The notes: generated by a model not told the origin, from the sequence alone. A stretch of 55,764 nt of DNA from Serratia proteamaculans (GCF_013337185.1 NZ_SWDE01000010.1:1-55764); one strand, 5' to 3'; positions 45,532 to 54,974 are shown, counted from the first letter of the stretch. A program made the numbers and translations.

Positions 45532-47837
45532 CAGGCTTTTCCTCTTTTTCTTCTGGTTGCTAACGTCAGTGGCGCCAACAAAAAGGCCACGGCGATACCG
45601 CTGCTTAATACGATGCCAAAACTGCTGATGGCCTGGGTATGACTCAGCACCAGCATGCCAAAGGTCAGTTGGGTGGTGAGTACCGCCATAAAGATGGCAA
45701 ACATCGAGGTGGTCGGCGTGCCCCGGGGATTGGTAAAGAACAGCGTATAGTTAATGCCGATCCCCAATACCAGCACCAGTGCCAACAGCGAGAACAGGTT
45801 CAGCGTATGGCCGCTCAGCGCTAGCACCGCAATGCCGCTGCCCAGTGACAACAGCGTCGGCACCATGCAGCGCAGACCGTGACGCAGGCCAAAACGCCAC
45901 AGATAAATCAGTGCGATCGCCGCCACCGACAGCATCAGCAGATAGGAAAGATACAGCCGATACTGGCCAAAAAGCTCACTGAATTCGGTTTTACGGTCGA
46001 TCCAACCCGTGCCCGGTACCTGTTCAGACAGAGCCTGCATCGCCGCACTGTTCTGCACGCCGTTGACCGGTACCAGCGCCGCACTGCGCCCATCGGGCAG
46101 AGACAACCACAGTAACCGCCAGCCTTCACTAACCACGCTGCCCAGCCACTGATCCGGTTTCACCCATTCAGGGGTCAAGTCGGGGGCTTTCAGGGTCAGG
46201 TCCGCCTGCTGTAATTGCGTCATCACCTGCGGTGCCACCCGTTGCAACAGAGCGATGTTCTGCTGCTGGCGCTGGAGTGAAGGCAGAGGTAACAGACGAT
46301 AATCCGCCAGCATGCCCTGCCGTTTTGCCTGTGCTAACTTGGGCTGCAGCAGCTCGATGCGCTGCAACAACTGTTCGGCATTTTCGCCGTACACCACCAA
46401 CCATTTCTGATCGTTATGCTGCCCGGTCAACGCCGCGATGCGTTGTTCTTGCTGTTGCAACGCCGCGGGTAAAGCCTGCAATTGGCCAATATCGTCGTCG
46501 ACCTTCAACTGACTTAAACCCGCCACTACCAGTAACAATACCGCCGTGGGCAGCCCGTAGCGCAGCAAGCGCCTATGGCGCCAGGCGTGCAGCCAGCCCA
46601 GGATCAGCCGCAGCCCCGGTGCCGGGCGCACCGGCAGGCGACGCGACAAACCTGGGTACCAACAAATGACGGTGATACAGGCGGCGCTTAGCCCGGCAGC
46701 AGCAAATACCGCCAGCTGTTGCAGGCCCGGGAAGGGAGCAATCAATAGCGCCAGATAGGCAGCCACAGTGGTCAGCAATGCCATCGACAACGCAGGCAAC
46801 AGCTTCTGCAAGCTGGCCAGCGGCGTTGATTGGTCACCGTGTACCATACGCTCGGTCAGGAAATAGAGCGTGTAATCGGCCGAGATGCCGACAATGCTGA
46901 TGCTCAACACCAGCGTCATCAAATGTATTTCGCCAAAAGCCAATAGCGTGGCGACGGTGCCCGCCAGCGCCCCCATCCCCACGGATAATCCGCACAACAG
47001 CAGAGGCAGTGGCGAACGGAACATCAACAACACCAATAAGAACACGCCAACTACCGACGCCAGGCCAATAGTCGAAATATCTCGCTCGGCCTGTTGGCTG
47101 GCGTAGTTGCTGTAAAACAGCGTACCGCGGTTGAGTACCTCTGCCCCCGGCCAGCGCTGCTGCAGTTGCTGTTGCAACGCGCCCAGTTTATCCACCGTGC
47201 GTCGGGCACTGCTGATGTCATAAGAAGAGGCGCTTAATTCGGCGTGCAGCAGATACCAACTGCGGCCCTGCGCATCACGCGCCACCAGCCAGCCATTGGA
47301 CAGGCTCAGCAAGCCACCGTTTTGCTGCTGAGCCAACTGCGAGGCACGCACCAGCATCAGCGGATCGTTAGCCAGCTCCTTGCCGCTGACCCCGGCGAAG
47401 GCAGAATAGAGTTGCCCGAGGATCCACTGACTTTGCGCGTCCGCGCCCTGCTGCAAACGCTGCCGGGTGGCGTCATCGAGCAGCACATTGCGGTGCTGAT
47501 AGAAAAAACGCCCCCACTGCTGCTGACGCTGCGCATCCATAGGTCCGCCTACCTGCTGTAGTTCAGGCATCTGGCGTAACTGCTGCCACCACCAGCTCAC
47601 CGCAGCGTTGTCCGCCCCCGGCGGTGGACTGACCAACCACATCAGTTGCCGGTCGAGCCGACGGCTGAAACCTTCGGCCAGTTCATCCGGCACGCCCACC
47701 AGTTGCTGCTTCGGTAATAACGCCAATACGCTGCTGTTGATCTGGCTGCGCGGCAACAGCCAACACAGTGCCGCCAACAGCAGCAGGCAAATCGTCAGCC
47801 AGCCAAACGCCAGCCGCCGGTGCAGCTCAGGACGCAA
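45531..47837 (-). CDS. apeM: Aryl polyene MMPL/RND-type exporter
   Basis: A 768-residue inner-membrane transporter with the MMPL layout: an N-terminal helix, a periplasmic domain, five to six helices, then a repeat of that pattern. It should flip or export the polyene lipid. No ATG is usable near the N-terminus; the best start is TTG at 47837, with GGGGAG 10 nt upstream, giving MRPELHRRLAFGW and an 11-nt overlap with apeL. Confidence 0.9.
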   Translation of the reverse strand: MRPELHRRLAFGWLTICLLLLAALCWLLPRSQINSSVLALLPKQQLVGVPDELAEGFSRRLDRQLMWLVSPPPGADNAAVSWWWQQLRQMPELQQVGGPMDAQRQQQWGRFFYQHRNVLLDDATRQRLQQGADAQSQWILGQLYSAFAGVSGKELANDPLMLVRASQLAQQQNGGLLSLSNGWLVARDAQGRSWYLLHAELSASSYDISSARRTVDKLGALQQQLQQRWPGAEVLNRGTLFYSNYASQQAERDISTIGLASVVGVFLLVLLMFRSPLPLLLCGLSVGMGALAGTVATLLAFGEIHLMTLVLSISIVGISADYTLYFLTERMVHGDQSTPLASLQKLLPALSMALLTTVAAYLALLIAPFPGLQQLAVFAAAGLSAACITVICWYPGLSRRLPVRPAPGLRLILGWLHAWRHRRLLRYGLPTAVLLLVVAGLSQLKVDDDIGQLQALPAALQQQEQRIAALTGQHNDQKWLVVYGENAEQLLQRIELLQPKLAQAKRQGMLADYRLLPLPSLQRQQQNIALLQRVAPQVMTQLQQADLTLKAPDLTPEWVKPDQWLGSVVSEGWRLLWLSLPDGRSAALVPVNGVQNSAAMQALSEQVPGTGWIDRKTEFSELFGQYRLYLSYLLMLSVAAIALIYLWRFGLRHGLRCMVPTLLSLGSGIAVLALSGHTLNLFSLLALVLVLGIGINYTLFFTNPRGTPTTSMFAIFMAVLTTQLTFGMLVLSHTQAISSFGIVLSSGIAVAFLLAPLTLATRRKRGKA

Positions 47838-48432
47838 AACGCTGTTGCTCCCCGGCGGTCAGCGTCTGGGGTGCCGTACGCTGGTTAAAGAAGCGGATAT
47901 GAGTAGCGTCACTTTGCATGTCATCGATATCAATGGTTTCCAGGAATTGCGCACCGTTGAGGGTGATACGCTTGAACAGTTTGTCGAGCGGCGTGGTTTT
48001 TGGCGTCAGCACCAGTCGCCATTGGTTATTACCCAGGTCGCTGAACTGCAAAGCAAAGTTTTGCTCCAGGGCCTGGCTGTCTGCATGAAATAATGCGGTC
48101 AGCAAGTGGTTGAACTGGAACATCTGCGGATTGTTTTCTGCCGTCACCACCTGCGGCGGTTGGCCGGCCAGAGTTTGCACCATACGCTTATCATCCAGCA
48201 GCAGGGTCAGCAGGAAGGGTTTCTGTTGCGCCCACCACAGCCCTTTTTGTTGTGAAATCAGCAGCTCACCGCTGGATTTCAGGGGTTTCGTCATACCGCT
48301 GATGCTGCGCTGCTGTTCGAACTCGGCGCGCAGTACCGGCTGTTGGCTAAAGCGCTGTTGCAGCTCCGGCAGCGTGACCGCCTGGACGCTCAGGCTGAAA
48401 AAGGTGATAAGAAACAATAACCCGTACTTCAT
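47827..48432 (-). CDS. apeL: Aryl polyene LolA-like periplasmic carrier
   Basis: A 201-residue secreted protein with a Sec signal (MKYGLLFLITFFSLSVQA, cleavage near residue 18) and a LolA-type fold, with EFEQQRSISGMTKPLKSSG in the lipid-binding half-barrel. It probably shuttles the polyene lipid from ApeM to the outer membrane. Coupled to apeK by ATGA. Confidence 0.88.
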   Translation of the reverse strand: MKYGLLFLITFFSLSVQAVTLPELQQRFSQQPVLRAEFEQQRSISGMTKPLKSSGELLISQQKGLWWAQQKPFLLTLLLDDKRMVQTLAGQPPQVVTAENNPQMFQFNHLLTALFHADSQALEQNFALQFSDLGNNQWRLVLTPKTTPLDKLFKRITLNGAQFLETIDIDDMQSDATHIRFFNQRTAPQTLTAGEQQRFAS

Positions 48433-48857
48433 TGCGCCCCCTCAATGTTATCCAACAGCACCTGCGGTGAAACAAAACACATTTCTTTGCTGTCAGCCTC
48501 TACCGCTACCTGAATGGTATGACCGCGAGTAGTGAGTTTGCCGCTATCCGCATCGAGAATGCGGTAACCAATGCGCAGGCGGTTTTCATACTCTTCCAGC
48601 TCGGCACAGACGATGATGCGTTGTTCAAACAGCACTGGCGCGATGTATTTCACTCGCGTATCCACGATCGGCCAGACATAGCCTGAAGCCTGCATCTGCC
48701 GATAACCGTAATTAAACTGTTTGAGTAGCGCTTCACGCGCGACCTCGAAATAACGGAAGTAGTTGCCGTGCCATACCACGCCCATGGCATCGGTATCATG
48801 GAAAGGGATAGCGATTTCAATGCTGACGGAAAATCGCGGATCGTCTTTTAACTTCAT
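48429..48857 (-). CDS. apeK: Aryl polyene thioesterase (4HBT hotdog)
   Basis: A 142-residue thioesterase of the 4-hydroxybenzoyl-CoA type. The motif FHDTDAMGVVWHGNYFRYFEVARE holds the catalytic Asp and the active-site loop. It may release free aryl polyene acid or clear mis-loaded ACP. Both ends overlap neighbours by ATGA. Confidence 0.9.
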   Translation of the reverse strand: MKLKDDPRFSVSIEIAIPFHDTDAMGVVWHGNYFRYFEVAREALLKQFNYGYRQMQASGYVWPIVDTRVKYIAPVLFEQRIIVCAELEEYENRLRIGYRILDADSGKLTTRGHTIQVAVEADSKEMCFVSPQVLLDNIEGAQ

Positions 48858-50572
48858 GTCTCAGGCCCCTGTTGCACTGACGGCTGTGCCGCCAATTGCC
48901 AGAAATCGAAAAAATTAAACCAGTCGAGCGGTGCCAACAGGCAATAATGCTCCAGCCGCGCGGCATAACTGTCCACCACATCTTGCAACGCCTGCTGGCG
49001 CTGCTGGCGGGGTAATAACAGCGGATCGGCAAAGGGTTCGAAATAAACGTTAAGACGCCCCTGCTGCTTGAGGCCGAACATCAGAAATATCGGACAACGC
49101 AGAGCCGCGGCCAGGACAAATGGCCCCTGAGGAAACGGCGCCGGTTGGCCAAGGAAGTTGCTCCACACCACACGCGGTTGCTCACCCCGTTGATGCTTGC
49201 CGGCCGAGGTGCGATCGCCGACGATCGCCACCCATTCACCGGCATCCAATTTGTCTTGCAGACGCATGGCCGTTTCTGGCCCCAGCGACGTCACCTGGAT
49301 CAGGTTCAGATTGGCTCGCGGATTTACCTCTTTCATCACCTGATTGAAGCGCTCGGCGTGCTCGGTAAACACCAGGGCATTCACCTTTACGCCAGAATCC
49401 AGCTCACCCAGTGCGCGGCAAGACTCGATATCCCCCAGGTGTGAAGCCAGGATCAACGTGCCTTTTCCGGACGCTATCTGCCGCTCACAACGCGTGCGAT
49501 CCACCAGCCGAATGTCATTGAGCTCCCCGCGCCAGCTCGCCAGCTTGTCGAGCATCGCATCACCAAATCTCATAAAGTGACTGAAGCTGTTGAGCGGTGC
49601 AGGCAATGGCTGTTGCCGCTGCTCGGCGAATTGCCGCAGGCGCTGCAGATAGTCGCGTGATGCCTCACGCTGGCTACGCCCGGTCAGCCAGAAATAACCG
49701 ATCACCGGATACAACAATAACTGAAATACCCGGCGGCCAAACAGTCGGTAGACTTGTAACATCAACCGGATGCCCCACAGGCCGTGGCGCTCCTGGGTTG
49801 CCGACCAGTGTTGCGGACGGGTCGTTTGTCGGCGTTGGCGCAGCAGACGAGGAATACGCGGCAACATACCGAAGAACAAACGGGTATGCATCCAGGAAAT
49901 ACGCAGGTTATCGCGCAGTGCGTCAAAATGAGAAACACCGTCAACCGGATAGGTGACGCGCGTCGGCAGAAAACGGCTGGGCACGCCCTGCCAATACAGT
50001 CTGACCATCACTTCGGTATCGAAATCCATCCGTTTGCCGAGCGGATGACGCGTCGTTAACGCCAACGTCGGAGCCACCGGGTAAACGCGGAAACCGCACA
50101 TGCTGTCTTTCAGCGACAGTGACAGAGTTTCTATCCACACCCAGACATGGGTGACATAGCGACCATACAGGCGTGCTTTTGGTACTGAGCTGTCGTAAAT
50201 GGGTCGGCCGGAAATCAGGCAGTCTGGATGAGCGCGGGCTTCGTCAATCATTGCCGGAATGTCACTCAGTTGATGCTGGCCGTCAGCATCCACCTGTAAA
50301 GCGTGGCTGTAGCCCTGCCGTTGCGCCAGTTGCAGGCCGGCGATCACCGCCGCGCCTTTCCCCTGATTTTTATCCAGCCGCATCAACCTGACCCACGGCC
50401 GGTCAGCGGCCAGTCGCTGTAGCTCCTCGGCTGTGCTGGCATCGCTGCCATCGTCCACTATCAGACATGGCAGGCCATAATCGGCTAACCTGGTCAGCAC
50501 TGCGGCCATCATCTGTCCGTGATTGAAACAGGGGATAATAATGCAGGGAGTAAAGGGAGCTTTCACTGACAT
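48854..50572 (-). CDS. apeJ: Aryl polyene glycosyltransferase-acyltransferase fusion
   Basis: This 572-residue two-domain protein begins with a GT-A family 2 glycosyltransferase (about residues 8-240; IIPCFNHGQ, DDGSD and VDADGQHQLSD), followed by an LpxL/HtrB-like lysophospholipid acyltransferase (about residues 290-560; SHLGDIE as HX4E and VAIVGDRTSAG). It probably builds the lipid anchor of the polyene. No N-terminal signal is present. It overlaps apeI by 10 nt. Confidence 0.9.
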   Translation of the reverse strand: MSVKAPFTPCIIIPCFNHGQMMAAVLTRLADYGLPCLIVDDGSDASTAEELQRLAADRPWVRLMRLDKNQGKGAAVIAGLQLAQRQGYSHALQVDADGQHQLSDIPAMIDEARAHPDCLISGRPIYDSSVPKARLYGRYVTHVWVWIETLSLSLKDSMCGFRVYPVAPTLALTTRHPLGKRMDFDTEVMVRLYWQGVPSRFLPTRVTYPVDGVSHFDALRDNLRISWMHTRLFFGMLPRIPRLLRQRRQTTRPQHWSATQERHGLWGIRLMLQVYRLFGRRVFQLLLYPVIGYFWLTGRSQREASRDYLQRLRQFAEQRQQPLPAPLNSFSHFMRFGDAMLDKLASWRGELNDIRLVDRTRCERQIASGKGTLILASHLGDIESCRALGELDSGVKVNALVFTEHAERFNQVMKEVNPRANLNLIQVTSLGPETAMRLQDKLDAGEWVAIVGDRTSAGKHQRGEQPRVVWSNFLGQPAPFPQGPFVLAAALRCPIFLMFGLKQQGRLNVYFEPFADPLLLPRQQRQQALQDVVDSYAARLEHYCLLAPLDWFNFFDFWQLAAQPSVQQGPET

Positions 50573-50907
50573 AATGAGATCTTGCCGCTGCTGGCGGTCG
50601 CCTCGCCCACGCGGTAGCTGAACAACAGTTTATGCCGCGCCGGCTGCCATTCGAGCTGCAATAACACACTTTGCTCCGGCAGTAAGGGCTGTTGAAACTT
50701 CACCACTTCAATGCCTTTGAAGCCGGCCTCGATAGCCAGCAACTGACGGGCATACTGCATCACCCAGTTCAGCTGTGTGACTCCCGGCAGGATCGGATGT
50801 TCAGGAAAATGGCCGCGAAACCAAAATAGATCTGCGGGCAAACGCAGCAGCAGGCTGGCATGGGTAGCATCGCTCACCTGCTGTTGCAGCACCTCAGGTT
50901 GCATCAT
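50563..50907 (-). CDS. apeI: Aryl polyene dehydratase, FabA/FabZ-like
   Basis: A 114-residue hotdog protein with His33 in FRGHFPEHPILPG. It is short compared with FabA (about 170) but is the size usual for ApeI. It works with ApeP in dehydrating the hydroxyacyl intermediates. The start overlaps the apeH stop. Confidence 0.88.
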   Translation of the reverse strand: MMQPEVLQQQVSDATHASLLLRLPADLFWFRGHFPEHPILPGVTQLNWVMQYARQLLAIEAGFKGIEVVKFQQPLLPEQSVLLQLEWQPARHKLLFSYRVGEATASSGKISLCQ

Positions 50908-52277
50908 AAAAACAGCTCCTGTAGTTCAGCATAGGCGCGCTTGCCCTGCGGATTCAGAGGGATAGCCTCGATAATACGCCAACGGCGCGGCAGGGCCACC
51001 GGCTCCAGCCAGCCCCGCAACGCCTGATGCAGTTCGCGGGTTAACTCCCCTTCTGACAATTTTTGTCGACGGGTTTCACCATAGGGTGACAACACTATCG
51101 CCGCGACCAATACTGTGCGCCCGGTTTGCTGCTGGGTTAGCACGGCAGCATCGGCGACCTCCGGCAGGGAAATCAGCCGGCGCTCAACTTCGGTCAGCGA
51201 CAGACGTTTTTCTTCCAGCTTGATAATGCGGTCAGCGCGGCCGTTTAACTGAAATTGCCGACCACCCGGCGCAAGCTGAATCACATCGCTCAGTGCGAGT
51301 TCACCGGTATCGGGTATCAGAGGCGACGCGACATTTATGCTGTTATCTGGATTTGCCGTTAGCGTCACGCCGGCAAACAGTCGCCACAGGGTGGCCTCCC
51401 GAACTTGCTTGCGCCATGCCAGCGTGCCGGTTTCCGTTGTGCCGTAAATTTCCAGCGGCAATACGCCCAATGCTTGCTGCGACAGATTAGCTTCTGCGTA
51501 AGAGAGCGGGCCGCCGGCGGAAAATACCTCAACGCACTCTGCCAATGCCAAACGGCTATCCAACCGTTTAAGCCAGGCGGGGCTGCTGATAAATACCAGA
51601 CGCCGCCCCTGATGCCGGGCAATCAACTGCTCGTGATACTGCGTTAACTGTGCATCAAACGGCAGGCCAAAAGCCAGTGGCAGGAACAAGCGAAAGCTCA
51701 GGCCATACATATGCTGGTGAGAGACCGACGCGATCACGCTGCAACCCTGAAAGACATCTTTCCAGCTTGCGGCCAATAGCTCGCTTTCACGATCCATGCA
51801 GGCAACGGACTTGGTCACCGCCTGTGGTTGGCCGGTCGAGCCGGAAGTATAAAGGATAAATCGTGGGTCTTGCGGCCAGGCAGGCAGTGTTACCTCCGTA
51901 CAACTCCCTTCTGCTACCGGTAAAACCGGTACATCGAGATCTAGAGGTAAATCAGTTAGCAATGCGTCGAAGTCTGCCCGCTGCTCTTTGAGGATAGCTT
52001 CGCGCTGATGACCAAAAATTACCGGCATTCTGTTGGCATACAAAGAGGCCAACAACGCAACGGCAAAACGATAGCTATCATCAAAACACAGCGCCCAACG
52101 CTGTTCTTCCCTGCCTGCCAGTTGTGCGGCCAATGTGGCGACATCACGGCGAAATTGACCGAGACAGAATCCCTGAGCGCCACGCCAGGCAATAAGCAAC
52201 CCATCATCACGCTCCACGCTGAGCCATTGGCTCATTGGTAAACTCAGGCGCGTCTGACCCTTTTCCTGACTATCCAT
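50904..52277 (-). CDS. apeH: Aryl polyene AMP-dependent ligase (4-hydroxybenzoate activating)
   Basis: A 457-residue acyl-adenylate-forming enzyme with the P-loop ILYTSGSTGQPQAVTKS and the motifs YGTTETG and LNGRADRIIKLEEKR. In Xenorhabdus, ApeH activates 4-hydroxybenzoate and loads the carrier protein ApeF as the aryl starter unit. It overlaps apeG by 34 nt, an unusually long overlap. Confidence 0.9.
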   Translation of the reverse strand: MDSQEKGQTRLSLPMSQWLSVERDDGLLIAWRGAQGFCLGQFRRDVATLAAQLAGREEQRWALCFDDSYRFAVALLASLYANRMPVIFGHQREAILKEQRADFDALLTDLPLDLDVPVLPVAEGSCTEVTLPAWPQDPRFILYTSGSTGQPQAVTKSVACMDRESELLAASWKDVFQGCSVIASVSHQHMYGLSFRLFLPLAFGLPFDAQLTQYHEQLIARHQGRRLVFISSPAWLKRLDSRLALAECVEVFSAGGPLSYAEANLSQQALGVLPLEIYGTTETGTLAWRKQVREATLWRLFAGVTLTANPDNSINVASPLIPDTGELALSDVIQLAPGGRQFQLNGRADRIIKLEEKRLSLTEVERRLISLPEVADAAVLTQQQTGRTVLVAAIVLSPYGETRRQKLSEGELTRELHQALRGWLEPVALPRRWRIIEAIPLNPQGKRAYAELQELFL

Positions 52278-52828
52278 TCAATACCCATTAATGCCCCCAT
52301 CAGCAGGTAGCTGATGCCGCCGTTATACAGCGTCCAGAGTGTGATATCCCCAGACAGACAGGTTGCCAGCGCTATTGCACCGTTAACAATAAAGAACCCG
52401 CACCAGACCTGAGTCACCTTGCGAGTATAAGCTACGCCAACGGCATCCAACTGTGGCTCGGTTATACGCGCCAATCGCTCTACCACTGTTGGGGGTGCAA
52501 ACAACGAGTATGCAAATAGCAACAGCAGTAATGCGTTGACCAAGACCGGGTAATACAGCAGCCAATGGCTCTGTTTCAGCGCCCAACTGGCAAGCGCCAG
52601 CAAGATGCCGACAATCACCAAGGCTTTGCCCAACCACATCTGCTGACGAAGTTTACCGCGCAGCAGTATTAGCCGTAAGGTGAAGACAGTCACCAGCAGC
52701 GGTCCCAGGACGTTGGTGCCCCAGCGCGCCAAACCAAACCAGACCGCCAGCGGATAAAGCAGCAGCGCCAGCCAGGTCATGGCCTGCAACAGCCGCAACA
52801 TCGGGTTTATCCAAGGGGACGTTTTCAC
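52244..52828 (-). CDS. apeG: Aryl polyene cluster membrane protein (COG4648)
   Basis: A 194-residue integral membrane protein with about five hydrophobic segments. The function in APE synthesis is unknown. The start is GTG at 52828 (MKTSPWINP); AAGG overlapping the apeF stop lies 13 nt before it. A later ATG (MLRLLQAM, 52801) is possible. It always lies between the ACPs and the ligase in such clusters. Confidence 0.82.
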   Translation of the reverse strand: MKTSPWINPMLRLLQAMTWLALLLYPLAVWFGLARWGTNVLGPLLVTVFTLRLILLRGKLRQQMWLGKALVIVGILLALASWALKQSHWLLYYPVLVNALLLLLFAYSLFAPPTVVERLARITEPQLDAVGVAYTRKVTQVWCGFFIVNGAIALATCLSGDITLWTLYNGGISYLLMGALMGIEWIVRKRVRRA

Positions 52829-52843
52829 CTTAACGCAGCGGCC

Positions 52844-53095
52844 TTAGCTGTCAGACTTAAGCAGCTCATCAATGGCATCAACCACGTCTTGCACGGTGCG
52901 CACCGACTTGAACATTTCCGGTTTGATCTTCTTGCCGGTTGTTTTTTGCAGGTGCACCACCAGATCCACCGCATCAATGCTGTCCAGCTCCAGTTCCTCG
53001 TACAGACGGGACTCGGGCTTGATGTCATCGGCATCAAGCTCAAACAGTTTGACCAGCAACGCCTTAATTTGCAGGTAAATTTCTTGCTTATCCAT
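52844..53095 (-). CDS. apeF: Aryl polyene acyl carrier protein
   Basis: An 83-residue acyl carrier protein; phosphopantetheine attaches at Ser39 in ELDSIDAVDL. AAGGGG lies 5 nt before the ATG. It is the likely carrier of the aryl starter. Confidence 0.92.
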   Translation of the reverse strand: MDKQEIYLQIKALLVKLFELDADDIKPESRLYEELELDSIDAVDLVVHLQKTTGKKIKPEMFKSVRTVQDVVDAIDELLKSDS

Positions 53096-53104
53096 GAAAA
53101 CCCC

Positions 53105-53365
53105 TTATTTGCTACGCTGTGCAGAAACAAACTTTGCCAGCGTTTCCACGGAATAAAAATGTTGGCGCATATCCTGGCTTTCAGCCGACAGCACCACGCC
53201 ATAACGGTTCTTTAATGCCAGGCCCAATTCCAGTGCATCGATGGAATCCAGGCCCAGTCCATCACCAAACAGCGGTGCCTCGGCGTCAATCTCCTCCGGT
53301 GTCATACCTTCAAGATTGAGCGTATCAATGATCAATTGCTTGATTTCGGTGCTCAATAAATTCAT
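53105..53365 (-). CDS. apeE: Aryl polyene acyl carrier protein
   Basis: An 86-residue acyl carrier protein with Ser41 in GLDSIDALEL. It should carry the growing polyene chain. The ATG at 53365 lies 5 nt after the apeD stop; another ATG at 53380 (MRYSG) would overlap apeD by 11 nt. The two ACPs differ clearly, consistent with distinct roles. Confidence 0.92.
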   Translation of the reverse strand: MNLLSTEIKQLIIDTLNLEGMTPEEIDAEAPLFGDGLGLDSIDALELGLALKNRYGVVLSAESQDMRQHFYSVETLAKFVSAQRSK

Positions 53366-53369
53366 TCCG

Positions 53370-54188
53370 CTATATCTCATTATTTATAGGTTCTGACTGT
53401 AAGGCGTCAGTTAAATGCTGGGTTAATCTTCTTGCCGCAAGGGCGGGAGAAACGTCATTTGCATGAATGAATGCGCGGGCGTCGATCTTATCCTGAACGG
53501 TGATATGGAACTGCGGTTTTATCGCCGGGATCTTATACCATTTGCCTTGCTTCGTCAGCATGGGGGGATGGCAGTGAATATGCACCACTCGGATGTCGCA
53601 CTGCCCTCGTAGCGCAATATTGGCGGCCCCCCGCTGTAATGTCAGCGCCTTGCCCGGCGTAGTACGAGTGCCCTCCGGGAAGATCAGAATGGTCCCTCCG
53701 CTGACCAGACGTTGGCGGCACTGTTCCAACAGAATATCCGACTGCGCATTAGCCAAATATCCTGCCGCTTTGATCACCCCGCTGACAAATACATTATTCA
53801 GCAAGGCCTCTTTGACAATACAGTCGCAGCGCGGCATTTGTGATGCCAATAGCACATAGTCCAACAGGCTGGGATGGTTGGCGATCACCAGGCAACCGCG
53901 ATCCTCACTGAAGCGTTCTGCATTGTCGAAATGGTAATCCAGTACGCCGAAAAAACGCGTCGTTGCCAGGAAGAAACGGAAACTGTGACGGATTGAGTTC
54001 TGCGTTAAACGACTGCGCCGTGCGGGATCTCGCACTACCAGCCGCATCAGGTTGAACCAGACTCCAGACAGTAGCAGGCCACCCAAACCAAATAACGAAA
54101 AGCAAAACCCCGTAGCCACCACTCGCCAACAGCGATTAAACCATGAGGATTGTTCGGGAGCCGTTTGGGCAGGGATCGTTGTAGCCAT
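53370..54188 (-). CDS. apeD: Aryl polyene acyltransferase (PlsC-like)
   Basis: A 272-residue membrane-associated 1-acylglycerol-3-phosphate acyltransferase-type protein. The motifs NHPSLLD (HX4D) and FPEGTRTT are intact, and a hydrophobic helix lies at about residues 20-45. It may transfer the polyene or an acyl chain to the lipid anchor. The ATG at 54188 overlaps the apeC stop (TGATG); a GTG four codons earlier was not chosen. Confidence 0.9.
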   Translation of the reverse strand: MATTIPAQTAPEQSSWFNRCWRVVATGFCFSLFGLGGLLLSGVWFNLMRLVVRDPARRSRLTQNSIRHSFRFFLATTRFFGVLDYHFDNAERFSEDRGCLVIANHPSLLDYVLLASQMPRCDCIVKEALLNNVFVSGVIKAAGYLANAQSDILLEQCRQRLVSGGTILIFPEGTRTTPGKALTLQRGAANIALRGQCDIRVVHIHCHPPMLTKQGKWYKIPAIKPQFHITVQDKIDARAFIHANDVSPALAARRLTQHLTDALQSEPINNEI

Positions 54189-54892
54189 CAGCGTTTCCAC
54201 AACCAGCCGTGCCGTGGGCCCGGTACCGTAAATTCATCATCAGCGCCCAGCCATCCCCGTAAAAACGACAGGCCCTGTGGCTCCTGGTGGTTCACCCGTT
54301 CGGTAGTTGTTGCCTGGCAGTGCAGCGTGCCACCACTTTCGAGCAGCAGGGCGACCGCATAGGGAACCGAATTTTCCGGCGCAAAAGGCCGGTAAACATC
54401 CGGTACGATCCCGTCGAAATCGATTAATAACACCCGTTCCGCACTGCCCGTGGCCAATACGGCCTGGGCCTCAATCATCCCCTGCTGAAAGCTGTCTTCG
54501 CCGGCGGCCAGTGAAGTGGTCGGCAAAGTATTCTTCGCCATAATAGTCAACCACCCCGCCGCCGTGTTGTGTACCGACATGGCAAAATCCGTTGGCGATA
54601 AAGGTTGTTGCTGATGCAGGTTCTGAAGAATTTTGTGCGTCCGCTCCAACTCGCCATGACGACTGGTAAAGATCGCCATATCCGCCGGGGAATCCTTCAA
54701 TAAGATCAGCCCGCTTTCTACCGCCAGGCGCGTTCCGATACTCATTCGACGCAGTGACATCATGGGGATATGAGAGCAACCGGGTAATACCCCCGGGTAT
54801 TCAGCGGTAAGAGCATTATCCGTAGCCCATTGGCGCCATGCATCACGCGTTCCACGATCGGGAGCCATTGCCCACCAACTGAGTATATTCAT
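54188..54892 (-). CDS. apeC: Aryl polyene chain-length factor-like ketosynthase half
   Basis: A 234-residue protein that covers only the N-terminal half of a ketosynthase fold. At the place of the catalytic cysteine it has SVHNTAAGW, with no Cys. In Xenorhabdus such a subunit pairs with ApeO as a chain-length factor. The start at MNILSWWAMAP is preferred over MAGD (54904), because it matches the family N-terminus and a G-rich GGCGG precedes it. It is the first gene of the cluster. Confidence 0.88.
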   Translation of the reverse strand: MNILSWWAMAPDRGTRDAWRQWATDNALTAEYPGVLPGCSHIPMMSLRRMSIGTRLAVESGLILLKDSPADMAIFTSRHGELERTHKILQNLHQQQPLSPTDFAMSVHNTAAGWLTIMAKNTLPTTSLAAGEDSFQQGMIEAQAVLATGSAERVLLIDFDGIVPDVYRPFAPENSVPYAVALLLESGGTLHCQATTTERVNHQEPQGLSFLRGWLGADDEFTVPGPRHGWLWKR

Positions 54893-54944
54893 GTCGCCCG
54901 CCATTAAGGGTATTACAGGTAAGAAAAATTCCGTGGGTAAATTT

Positions 54945-54974
54945 ATTATATCTAACCCCAGAATGCATTCCCAA
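54945..54974 (-). promoter_or_regulatory. Sigma-70 promoter of the ape cluster
   Basis: On the minus strand, TTGGGA (54974-54969) and TATAAT (54950-54945) are 18 nt apart. The predicted start is near 54938, about 45 nt before the apeC start codon. The AT-rich region from 54900 to 55177 holds no other gene; a 74-codon plus-strand frame there is unsupported. Confidence 0.6.
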
